Below, piece after piece: positions 18,512-25,193 of a DNA stretch of 39,979 nucleotides; position 1 is the stretch's first letter; each line of letters opens with the position of its first letter. Position numbers and translations under genes: made by a program. The DNA is taken from assembly GCA_031275645.1 (NCBI GenBank), contig JAISOL010000040.1, forward strand, positions 1-39,979, given 5' to 3'. The stretch is from Deltaproteobacteria bacterium (GTDB taxonomy: Bacteria; Desulfobacterota; Desulfovibrionia; Desulfovibrionales; Desulfovibrionaceae). A model generated the notes under the pieces. The model ran no database searches and was not told the origin of the DNA. It saw nothing but the letters and a program-made list of their open reading frames with translations.

Positions 18512-19549
18512 TCAACCCTGGAGGCTTCGCGCCCAGCGCAACACCTCGGCCACGGGCTTGATGAGATCCGAGGGTATATATTCGTTCTGCACTCCGTCAC
18601 GCAGCAAGGCGCGGGCCAGAGGCACATTCTGCATGATCGGAATGCCTTCCTCCTTGGCTATTTCGATAATGCGCTGGGCCAGCAGACCTTCGCCCATGCC
18701 CGCGACGATCGGCAGGGGAGTGTTCTTTTCGTCGTAGATGAGCGCCACAGCCACCTGCGTGGGGTTGGTCACCACCACCTGCGCCTTGCGCACATTGGAC
18801 AGAGTGTTGGACATGGCCATCTCCTGATGCAGTTGCTTGCGCTTGCCCTTGATCTGCGGGTCGCCCTCCATTTCCTTGTATTCCCTCTTCACTTCATCCT
18901 TGCTCATACGCAACCCCTTGATGTACTGCCAGCGTTGAAAAAAATAGTCAAAGGCCGCGACCGCCAGAAAAACCGGAGCCACGCTGTAAATCAGCGAAGC
19001 GAAAAGGGAGCCGGCAATCGGGGGTATGGAGTCGAGGTCGCCGTAGGGAAGGCTGAGAAGACGGCCTATATTGTCTTCCATGGCTATTTTGACCACCCAG
19101 GCTATGATCAGGGTCTTGACTATGGTCTTGATCAGTTCCACCAGATTTTTCACGGCAAAGGTCTTTTTAAACCACTGGGAGGGGTTGAGCTTGTCCAATT
19201 TGGGCGTGATCGCCTTGATGCTGATGAGCACCCCCACCTGAATCAGGTTGGCGGCCAGACCGGCGGCTATGGCCGTTCCCAGAACCACGGCGATCAGTTT
19301 GAGGCCCGTCATGGCCACCTCGCCCGCCGCCGTCGGCAGGGCCATTGTGAAAGGCAGATTCATGAAGTGCAGAGGGATCTCGAACATAAGCAGGAGGTTG
19401 TCCCAAATAAAAGAACCCCCGGCCAGAAAGACTCCGAAAACCGCCAGAAGCACGGCCGTGGCCCCCACTTCCTGACTTTTGCAGATCTGCCCTTTTTCCC
19501 TCGCCTCACGCAGGCGTTTGGGGGTGGGTTGCTCTGTTTTCTCGCTCAT
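18512..19549 (-). CDS. sctU: T3SS export-apparatus switch protein SctU (YscU/FlhB family)
   Basis: This 345-residue inner-membrane protein of the export gate switches substrate class after self-cleavage of its cytosolic domain. The N-terminus MSEKTEQPTPKRLREAREKG is a hallmark of the YscU/FlhB family. Four hydrophobic segments span about residues 30-210, followed by a charged linker and the cytosolic domain. The autocleavage motif, NPTH in nearly all members, is NPTQ at residues 262-265. Asn and Pro, which are essential for the chemistry, are kept; the histidine is not. The remaining C-terminal core (VAVALIYDEKNTPLPIVAG) is normal, which supports a functional protein. The ATG overlaps the sctT stop by four bases. 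Confidence 0.95.
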   Translation of the reverse strand: MSEKTEQPTPKRLREAREKGQICKSQEVGATAVLLAVFGVFLAGGSFIWDNLLLMFEIPLHFMNLPFTMALPTAAGEVAMTGLKLIAVVLGTAIAAGLAANLIQVGVLISIKAITPKLDKLNPSQWFKKTFAVKNLVELIKTIVKTLIIAWVVKIAMEDNIGRLLSLPYGDLDSIPPIAGSLFASLIYSVAPVFLAVAAFDYFFQRWQYIKGLRMSKDEVKREYKEMEGDPQIKGKRKQLHQEMAMSNTLSNVRKAQVVVTNPTQVAVALIYDEKNTPLPIVAGMGEGLLAQRIIEIAKEEGIPIMQNVPLARALLRDGVQNEYIPSDLIKPVAEVLRWARSLQG

Positions 19550-20352
19550 AGTCCCAGAGCCCTCCAGAACAAGCCCGCACGCCCCGGAATGAGGAAAAGC
19601 TCACGGTTGATCAAGGGGAGAAGAGTGCCCACATAAAGCATAATCACGCCCAGGCCCAGGGCGCTCTTGATGGGCATGGACAGAAAAAACACGTTCAACT
19701 GCGGGGCGAAACGGTTGATGATGCCCAGGCTTATATCGCTCAGGAGGCAGACGAGCACAATGGGGGAGGCGAAGATCAGCACCATGACCATAAGGCTGGA
19801 GAACTGCTTCATGAGAAACAGGGGTATGCCTTCCACAACCAGAGGGGCGCCCGCAAAGCCCGGAGGACAGATCTCGTAGCTGGCCAGCAGCAGGACTATG
19901 ACCTGGATAAAAGCTCCGGTGCTGAAAAACAGGTATATGGAAATCTCATGCAGAAAGCCCCCGAAGAGCGAGGTGCTTTCGCCGCTGGCCGGATCCGTGA
20001 CCTGTCCCATGCCCGCCCCGCGCTGGTTATCCAGGATAAAGCCGGTGGAGAGCATGACCCAGAAGATCAGGCTGGCCGCATAACCCAGAATGAGCCCGAC
20101 CAGCAGTTCTTTCCCTATGAGGAACAACAACCAGACAAGAAGTACCGCCGAGCCTCCTCCCGGCGGAGTCAGCCCCGCCACCGTGGGGTAGACGAAAAGC
20201 GAAAGCATGAAGGACATGGCTATGCGCGCCTGGCCGGGCACGGCTTCGCCGCCCATGAAAGGCACAAAAAAAAAGAAGGTCAGCAGGCGGATGTAACCCG
20301 CGAAAAGCAGGATTCCCTGCATGAAATATGACGTATCTGAAAAATCAAACAC
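19546..20352 (-). CDS. sctT: T3SS export-apparatus protein SctT (YscT/FliR family)
   Basis: This 268-residue polytopic protein forms part of the helical SctR-SctS-SctT export gate at the inner membrane. Family features are the RLLTFFFFVPFMGGEAVPGQARIAMS start, GKELLVGLILGYAASLIFW, the DNQRGAGMG segment and the C-terminal IKSALGLGVIMLYVGTL. The start is GTG 20352, six bases after sctS; no clear ribosome site is seen, so it probably relies on translation from sctS. Its stop overlaps sctU. Confidence 0.95.
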   Translation of the reverse strand: MFDFSDTSYFMQGILLFAGYIRLLTFFFFVPFMGGEAVPGQARIAMSFMLSLFVYPTVAGLTPPGGGSAVLLVWLLFLIGKELLVGLILGYAASLIFWVMLSTGFILDNQRGAGMGQVTDPASGESTSLFGGFLHEISIYLFFSTGAFIQVIVLLLASYEICPPGFAGAPLVVEGIPLFLMKQFSSLMVMVLIFASPIVLVCLLSDISLGIINRFAPQLNVFFLSMPIKSALGLGVIMLYVGTLLPLINRELFLIPGRAGLFWRALGL

Positions 20353-20358
20353 GGCGGT

Positions 20359-20622
20359 TCAATGCACCATAAGGTAAAATCCGTCGAAAATATTCCGGGA
20401 AAAACGCAGCAGCTCTCCTCCCAGCCAGCTGGAGGTGAGCACTATGGTCGCGATCACGCTGATCAGCTTGATTCCGAAGCTCAAGGTCTGCTCCTGCAAC
20501 TGGGTGACGGCCTGGAACAGGCTGACCATGAGCCCGGTGACGGAAGCCACGACAATGGCCGGCAAGGAAAGCATAAGCACCAGATAGCATACCTGTATGG
20601 TAAGCTCCACGGGAGAGATCAC
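20359..20622 (-). CDS. sctS: T3SS export-apparatus protein SctS (YscS/FliQ family)
   Basis: This 87-residue protein has two transmembrane hairpin helices joined by the conserved polar loop LFQAVTQLQEQTLSFGIKL, as in FliQ/YscS. Several copies sit under SctR/SctT in the export gate. The start is GTG 20622, whose GTGA overlaps the sctV stop (TGA, 20619-20621). In most T3SS operons sctR comes directly before sctS; here sctV does and no sctR is in the window. Confidence 0.95.
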   Translation of the reverse strand: MISPVELTIQVCYLVLMLSLPAIVVASVTGLMVSLFQAVTQLQEQTLSFGIKLISVIATIVLTSSWLGGELLRFSRNIFDGFYLMVH

Positions 20623-22706
20623 AGTTTCACCCTGGCTATGGGCTGAGTGGTTATTTCCGGAGTAAGCTCCTGGTACGAAAGCACGGGCAGATCGTAGAAC
20701 TCCGGCTCAATAAGCCGCCGCACATAGCGGCGTATATCCATGGAAGTCAGCAGCACGGTGGTCTGCTTGCGTTCCATGGCGGCGTCGGTCTCCTTGTGCA
20801 GGGCGGCAAGAAAGGCGCGGCTCGACTCCGGGGCAAGGGCCAGATAGGCTCCGGAGGAAGTCTGGCGTATGGATTTGCGCACCAGATCCTCCACGTCCGG
20901 ATTCAGAAGCACCACCGGGAGTATGTTCAGGCCGCCGGAGTGCATGTAGCTTATCTGGCGCTTGAGGGCGCCGCGCACCTGCTCGGTAAGCAGCACTATA
21001 TCCTTCTCCCGCCCGGCCCAATCCACCAGAGCTTCCAGAATGGCGCTCAGGTTGCGTATGGAAACGCGCTCCCGCACCAGCCGCTGAAAGATCTCGGCTA
21101 TTTTCTGCGCCGGCAGCAGCCGGGTGGCCTCGCGCACCAGGTCCGGCGCCACTCCCTCCATACGGTCCAGCAGAAACTTGGCCTGTTGCAGGCCGATGAA
21201 TTCGGAGGCGTGCCGGGTGAGCATCAGGGAGAGATGGTAGGCCAGAACGCGGTGATGGGTCATGCAACCTATGCCGGCCCGCTCCAGCAGCTCTCCCTTG
21301 CTCCCGTCCACCCACAGCGAAGGCACGTCCGGCAGAAATTGTTCGGTTTCACGCACTTCCAGAGAGAGCATTTCCAGATTGGCGCGCGTTTCCCGCACCA
21401 GGAGCATGTTTTTTTCCAGGTTTCCCCTGGCTACCGGCACTTCATGGATCAGCAGGGCGTAGGAAAGGGCGGCGAGACTTTCGTTGGTCCGGAGGTTGAT
21501 GCCCGGAAAAGGCACGCCCAGGTCAAAATAAAGCGCCCGGCGCAGGGAAATCATCTCTTCGTTCAGGCTGTCGTAGCTGAGGGCGCCCTCAAGCTCCTTG
21601 GAAATATCCAGCAGTATGGGCACGGTGGGGGCGAATTCGTCGCCTGGCCGCGTCCGCGCCTCTTTGGGGCCCACCGTGGGGGCCAGGGTTTTGTTCAGAT
21701 CTTCCCGGCTGTCTCCGCCCTGCACCTGCCTGTTCATGCGCAGCAGCACGAAACCCAGGGAGCAGATGAGCGTGCCGAGCATGATGAGCTGCGGCTTGGG
21801 AAAACCGGGGATAATGGCCATGACGGCCACCAGCCCCCCCGCCAGGGTAAGGGCTTTGGGCTGGGAAAAAATCTGGCCGCCCACCTGGCTGCCCAGCCCG
21901 TCGGCATTGTCGCCGCCGGTGCGGGTGATGATGATGCCCGCGGAAATGGAGATGAGCAGGGAGGGAATCTGCGAAACCAGCCCGTCGCCTATGCTGAGTA
22001 TGCCGAAGCGCTGCACGGCTTCCCCGGCGGTCATGCCCATCTGGGTGGCGCCGATGATGATCCCGCCCACCAGATTGATGGCCGTAATGAAGATGCCGGC
22101 GATGGAGTCGCCCTTGACGAACTTCATGGCGCCGTCCATGGCTCCGTACAGGCTGCTTTCGTTGGATACCCTGTCCCGGCGGCGTTTGGCCTCCTCCATG
22201 TCAATGGCGCCGGCGCGCAAATCCGCGTCAATGCTCATCTGCTTGCCCGGCATGGCGTCTAGGGTGAAACGGGCCCCGACTTCGGCCACGCGTTCCGAGC
22301 CCTTGGAAATGACGATGAACTGCACCACGGTGAGGATAAGAAAAACCACGCCGCCCACAACGAAGTTGCCGCCGACCATGAATTCGCCGAAAGTTTCGAT
22401 AATTTCGCCGGCATCGGCCTGCAACAGGATAAGACGGGTGGTGGTGATGTTCAGCCCCACCCGGAAAAGAGTGGTGAAAAGCAGCATGGTGGGAAAAACC
22501 GAAAACTCCAGGGCCGAGGCCACATACATGGCCATCATCAGGATGATGAAGGAAATTCCGATGTTGATGCCTATGAGCAGATCCACCACCGGCGTGGGCA
22601 GGGGCACGATCATCATGGCGAAGACCAGCACCAGCACGAACACCATAGTCAGGTCATTGTGCCGGATCACCCCGCGCACAATGTTTCTGGCGGAAAAAGC
22701 CGACAT
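20619..22706 (-). CDS. sctV: T3SS export-gate protein SctV (YscV/LcrD/FlhA family)
   Basis: This 695-residue protein has about eight transmembrane helices in the first 320 residues and a large cytosolic domain that forms the nonameric ring receiving chaperone-effector complexes. Recognisable family stretches are PLPTPVVDLLIGINIGIS, LFRVGLNITTTRLIL, KGSERVAEVGARFTLDAMPGKQMSIDADLRAG, the charged FHIPEP-like segment around DRVSNESSLYGAMDGAMKFVKGD, and QIPSLLISISAGIIITR. AAGGAG lies about ten bases before ATG 22706. It comes after sctY, matching the Yersinia order sycN-yscX-yscY-yscV. An 88-bp gap with strong secondary structure precedes it. Confidence 0.97.
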   Translation of the reverse strand: MSAFSARNIVRGVIRHNDLTMVFVLVLVFAMMIVPLPTPVVDLLIGINIGISFIILMMAMYVASALEFSVFPTMLLFTTLFRVGLNITTTRLILLQADAGEIIETFGEFMVGGNFVVGGVVFLILTVVQFIVISKGSERVAEVGARFTLDAMPGKQMSIDADLRAGAIDMEEAKRRRDRVSNESSLYGAMDGAMKFVKGDSIAGIFITAINLVGGIIIGATQMGMTAGEAVQRFGILSIGDGLVSQIPSLLISISAGIIITRTGGDNADGLGSQVGGQIFSQPKALTLAGGLVAVMAIIPGFPKPQLIMLGTLICSLGFVLLRMNRQVQGGDSREDLNKTLAPTVGPKEARTRPGDEFAPTVPILLDISKELEGALSYDSLNEEMISLRRALYFDLGVPFPGINLRTNESLAALSYALLIHEVPVARGNLEKNMLLVRETRANLEMLSLEVRETEQFLPDVPSLWVDGSKGELLERAGIGCMTHHRVLAYHLSLMLTRHASEFIGLQQAKFLLDRMEGVAPDLVREATRLLPAQKIAEIFQRLVRERVSIRNLSAILEALVDWAGREKDIVLLTEQVRGALKRQISYMHSGGLNILPVVLLNPDVEDLVRKSIRQTSSGAYLALAPESSRAFLAALHKETDAAMERKQTTVLLTSMDIRRYVRRLIEPEFYDLPVLSYQELTPEITTQPIARVKL

Positions 22707-22735
22707 AACTGAGGGTCTCCTTGAAAACGTTCACG

Positions 22736-22792
22736 AAAAAAAGTTCACGCCTGAACCCGCCGCCGGGCGGCGGGCGGGAAGCGCTTTTTTTT
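22736..22792. terminator. Tandem hairpins with T-tracts on both strands, inside the T3SS operon
   Basis: In the 88-bp gap between sctY and sctV a GC hairpin (22756-22774, stem of 7-8 bp, CCCGCCG / CGGCGGG) is followed on the minus strand by a small hairpin (22743-22756, GTTCA / TGAAC) and then seven T residues. On the plus strand the GC hairpin is followed nine bases later by eight T residues. It looks like a partial or bidirectional terminator, or an attenuator that lowers sctV-sctU relative to the upstream genes. Confidence 0.5.
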
Positions 22793-22794
22793 CT

Positions 22795-23127
22795 TCAGGA
22801 TTGCTGCGCTTCGAGCAAGGATCTGAAAATCTTCTTCGCCTCCGGCTCCCGTCCCGTCAGGCGCAGAGCCTGGACGCGCAGCAGTTGCACGGCTTCTTCC
22901 TCCCGGCCGCCGTCGTGGGCTACGGCATAAATCTCCAGCAGGCGCAAAGCCTCCTCCCCTTCTCCCCGCTCCAGGGCCAGAACCGCCAAATGCTTGAGCG
23001 CCACCGGATTATCCGGGAGAAGAGCCAGAATGCCCTCAAAAACCGTGCGCGCCTCCGCCTGCTTTCCCTGCCTGAAATACACATGGCCGAGAACTTCCAG
23101 GGACTCGATATGTTCAAGCGAACTCAT
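22795..23127 (-). CDS. sctY: T3SS chaperone SctY (YscY-like, TPR)
   Basis: This 110-residue protein is built of tetratricopeptide-type helical repeats (LEVLGHVYFRQGKQAEARTVFEGILALLPDNPVALKHLAVLAL) and matches YscY in size and position. In Yersinia YscY binds YscX and the pair docks on YscV. Here it sits exactly between the YscX-like gene and sctV. The name rests mainly on gene order and fold type. ATG 23127 has AAGGAG three bases upstream. No signal peptide is seen, so it is cytosolic. Confidence 0.8.
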   Translation of the reverse strand: MSSLEHIESLEVLGHVYFRQGKQAEARTVFEGILALLPDNPVALKHLAVLALERGEGEEALRLLEIYAVAHDGGREEEAVQLLRVQALRLTGREPEAKKIFRSLLEAQQS

Positions 23128-23141
23128 CGGCTCCTTCCCTG

Positions 23142-23504
23142 TCAGCCCGCCAGGAGAAGGCCCTGGAAGGATTCCAGAAGATCCAGGCGTTCGCAGTCTT
23201 CCTGCAACAAAGCGCCCAGGGCCGCCAGGGCGGGATCATCCTCATCCTTCAGCTCGTCCCTGCAGGCGCGCAGGCCACGGCGGTGGCGCTCCGGACTCAG
23301 GTTTTCCAGGTTGCGTACCGAGGGACGCAGAAAGGCGCTTATTATGGCCGCGCAGTTGCGCTCGGCGTAAAGATTGGCCAGAAGAGCCGACCGCGGCATG
23401 TCGGCGGGGGCCAGAGAGGCCCGGCCCGGCAGGGAACTCCGCTCGAAGGGCAGAATATCCTGAATGCCGCGACTCAAATCATAAGTGACCCGCATATTGT
23501 CCAT
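23142..23504 (-). CDS. sctX: T3SS protein SctX (YscX-like early substrate)
   Basis: This 120-residue protein has the size and position of YscX, which is itself secreted and needed for early-substrate export. The N-terminal third is polar and likely flexible; the C-terminal half is helical (ALAALGALLQEDCERLDLLESFQGLLL), similar in pattern to the YscX C-terminus that binds YscY. Sequence similarity is faint by eye, and the assignment relies on the order SctW, SycN-like, this gene, SctY, SctV. ATG 23504 has GGAGGGG nine bases upstream. Confidence 0.72.
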   Translation of the reverse strand: MDNMRVTYDLSRGIQDILPFERSSLPGRASLAPADMPRSALLANLYAERNCAAIISAFLRPSVRNLENLSPERHRRGLRACRDELKDEDDPALAALGALLQEDCERLDLLESFQGLLLAG

Positions 23505-23532
23505 AGTATTTTTCCCCTCCGGTCTGTTCAGC

Positions 23533-23901
23533 CTAGCCGCTCAGGGCCTGATCCAGAAGAGCGGAAAGCACGGGCACGGCCTGCTCCAGGGTTTGCACCG
23601 AAAATCGCTCTTCGGGAAAACGCGCCAGGAAGAGCAGTGTGTTTTCCTTGTATAATCCGGCATAGACCTGAAAAGGCCGGGGCAGATCCGGCCGGCAGAG
23701 CAACAGGGCGCGGCGCGGCGCTTCCCGATCGTAGGGGGGGAAGCTCCGCGCGAGGTAGAGAAAAACCTCTCCCTCCGCGCTCTCCAGAAAGAGGGTTCCA
23801 CTGCCGGAAATATGCAACTGCACGGGTCTGCCCGCTTCGAGCGAAAGCTCCGGCAGGCCCATGCGTCTCCCGAATTCAGCCACAACGTGATCTGCAAGCA
23901 T
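23533..23901 (-). CDS. Class I T3SS chaperone, SycN/CesT-like
   Basis: This 122-residue acidic-to-neutral protein resembles CesT/SycN-type chaperones: a start with VVAEFGRRMGLPELSLEAGRPVQL, central beta strands with LFLESAEGEVFLYL, and a C-terminal helix ending in LSALLDQAL. Such chaperones form dimers that hold an effector or gatekeeper N-terminus. Its place directly after sctW (TGA then ATG, one base apart) matches SycN, which with YscB serves YopN. The client is therefore probably SctW. It is 28 bp from sctX. Confidence 0.75.
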   Translation of the reverse strand: MLADHVVAEFGRRMGLPELSLEAGRPVQLHISGSGTLFLESAEGEVFLYLARSFPPYDREAPRRALLLCRPDLPRPFQVYAGLYKENTLLFLARFPEERFSVQTLEQAVPVLSALLDQALSG

Positions 23902-23902
23902 A

Positions 23903-25033
23903 TCAGAACCCCAACTCCTCTTCTTCCCGTCTCACGGCCTCATCCAGGGCCGTCTGGGCCGCGTCCTGCACCCGCAGGCGCGTTTCGTGCCCGTCGTAGA
24001 ACAGATCGGGCAAATCCCGCAGCTCCTGCAACATATCTTGCAGAAACAACACCTTGCGTTCGGTATCCGGAACGGCGGCCAAATAAACGAGGCGCTCAAA
24101 ATCCTGGCTGCCCACATATTTACTGTCGCGCAGAGCCAGAACCCCGTCCAGCAGCTTTCCGGGCGCGAGCGGGCTTTTTACGCCGTGCGCCTGCTCCAGG
24201 CGATCCAGCAGGAAAGAGCATCTGGCATGGACTATGCCGAGCACGCGCACCGCGGAAAGATCCCCGGTCAGGGCCTTGAGCTGCGCTTTTTCCGCCGAAG
24301 GCGCGGCTGAAGACATCTCATGCCCCAGGGTGGTCATCAGAAAATCCAGTCCCTTGTCCAGATGATCCGTCCCGAACTGCTTCAGAAGACGGGTCAGCAC
24401 GTCGCGGGGAGAGGTAAAATCGGCCACCACGCCCCGGTACACGCCGCGCAGTTCCCGCCCTTCCCCCAGATCGGCGAAATCCCTGGCGGAAAAGTCCACC
24501 GCCAGACCGGAGGCTATGGCCGCCGGCTCCTTGTCGGCCAGGGCTTCCAGAGCTGAATCCAGAGTCCCGGCCAGAGGATGCCCGCCCCCCAGGCGCTCCT
24601 TAAGCCCGAGCAGCAGGGTGAACTCGTCCGCCGCGTCCCGGCCCGCTCCTTCTCTCTCCAGAGCTTCGCCCAAGGCCGACATAAGATCGGCAAGCTCCAT
24701 ATTGTTCTTGGTTTTGCAGAGCCTCTCCAGATGATTCAGGGCGCGCCCGGCCTTTTCATCCAGCTGTTGCAGGACTCTCCGCGCGGCTTCAATGAAGTCG
24801 AGGGAGCGGGAGCTCCCGACCTTTTCCTTGCGCTCGTCCAGCTTGAATTCCTGGCTTTCCGAGAGGCTGAAAGTCAGCTCTTCCGCGGCGTCGGCCAGCA
24901 GGGACATGGGATTGTCGGCCTTGACCACTTCAGATCCCATAAAAATACCCCTGCTCAGACCCTCCATCTGCAAGCCCTGCCCCAAGCCCGCCCCGACGCC
25001 TCCGGGGGTAAACTGCGCGGATTCTATGCCCAT
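23903..25033 (-). CDS. sctW: T3SS gatekeeper SctW (YopN-TyeA fusion type)
   Basis: This 376-residue protein fits the SctW gatekeepers (YopN, MxiC, SepL, CopN), which hold back effector export until host contact. The first 60 residues are Gly/Ser/Met-rich and poorly ordered, as expected of a secretion signal and chaperone-binding region. The HrpJ/YopN-like helical domain covers about 60-270. The last 90 residues (KLLDGVLALRDSKYVGSQDFERLVYL onward) resemble TyeA, which is a separate protein in Yersinia but fused in many other systems. ATG 25033 has GGGAG and AAGG just upstream. It is the first gene of the T3SS operon and lies downstream of a good sigma70-like promoter. Confidence 0.85.
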   Translation of the reverse strand: MGIESAQFTPGGVGAGLGQGLQMEGLSRGIFMGSEVVKADNPMSLLADAAEELTFSLSESQEFKLDERKEKVGSSRSLDFIEAARRVLQQLDEKAGRALNHLERLCKTKNNMELADLMSALGEALEREGAGRDAADEFTLLLGLKERLGGGHPLAGTLDSALEALADKEPAAIASGLAVDFSARDFADLGEGRELRGVYRGVVADFTSPRDVLTRLLKQFGTDHLDKGLDFLMTTLGHEMSSAAPSAEKAQLKALTGDLSAVRVLGIVHARCSFLLDRLEQAHGVKSPLAPGKLLDGVLALRDSKYVGSQDFERLVYLAAVPDTERKVLFLQDMLQELRDLPDLFYDGHETRLRVQDAAQTALDEAVRREEEELGF

Positions 25034-25077
25034 GCCTTCTCCCTAAAAATGATTGTCTGCATCAAAACAAAGCATTT

Positions 25078-25105
25078 TTGCTGTACAAAAGCAAGCTATT
25101 ATTAT
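25078..25105 (+). promoter_or_regulatory. Candidate promoter of the sensor/partner-switch operon
   Basis: TTGCTG (25078-25083) and TATTAT (25100-25105) are 16 bp apart. The match is moderate (four and five of six). It overlaps the opposing sctW promoter, and the start codon follows about 80 nt after the predicted start of transcription. Confidence 0.4.
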
Positions 25106-25129
25106 AGTTCTTTGCAAGAAATCTGCCAA
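25101..25129 (-). promoter_or_regulatory. Promoter of the T3SS operon (sctW onward)
   Basis: On the minus strand TTGGCA (25124-25129) and a perfect TATAAT (25101-25106) are separated by exactly 17 bp. This is one of the best sigma70-type promoters in the window. The predicted start of transcription is about 60 nt before the sctW ATG. It overlaps the -10 of the divergent promoter, so the two transcripts may exclude each other. Confidence 0.65.
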
Positions 25130-25193
25130 CGGCGCTTGCCGGGGCGTAACAACGGGCGCGGCCGAGCCTGAAGAAACCGGCGACAACCGACAC

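Noticed and set aside
25053-25193. TTG-initiated 47-residue N-terminal extension of the sensor-MFS protein
   Set aside because: It would be translated across both predicted promoters, is unlike a signal or membrane segment, and the hydrophobic N-terminus begins right after ATG 25194.
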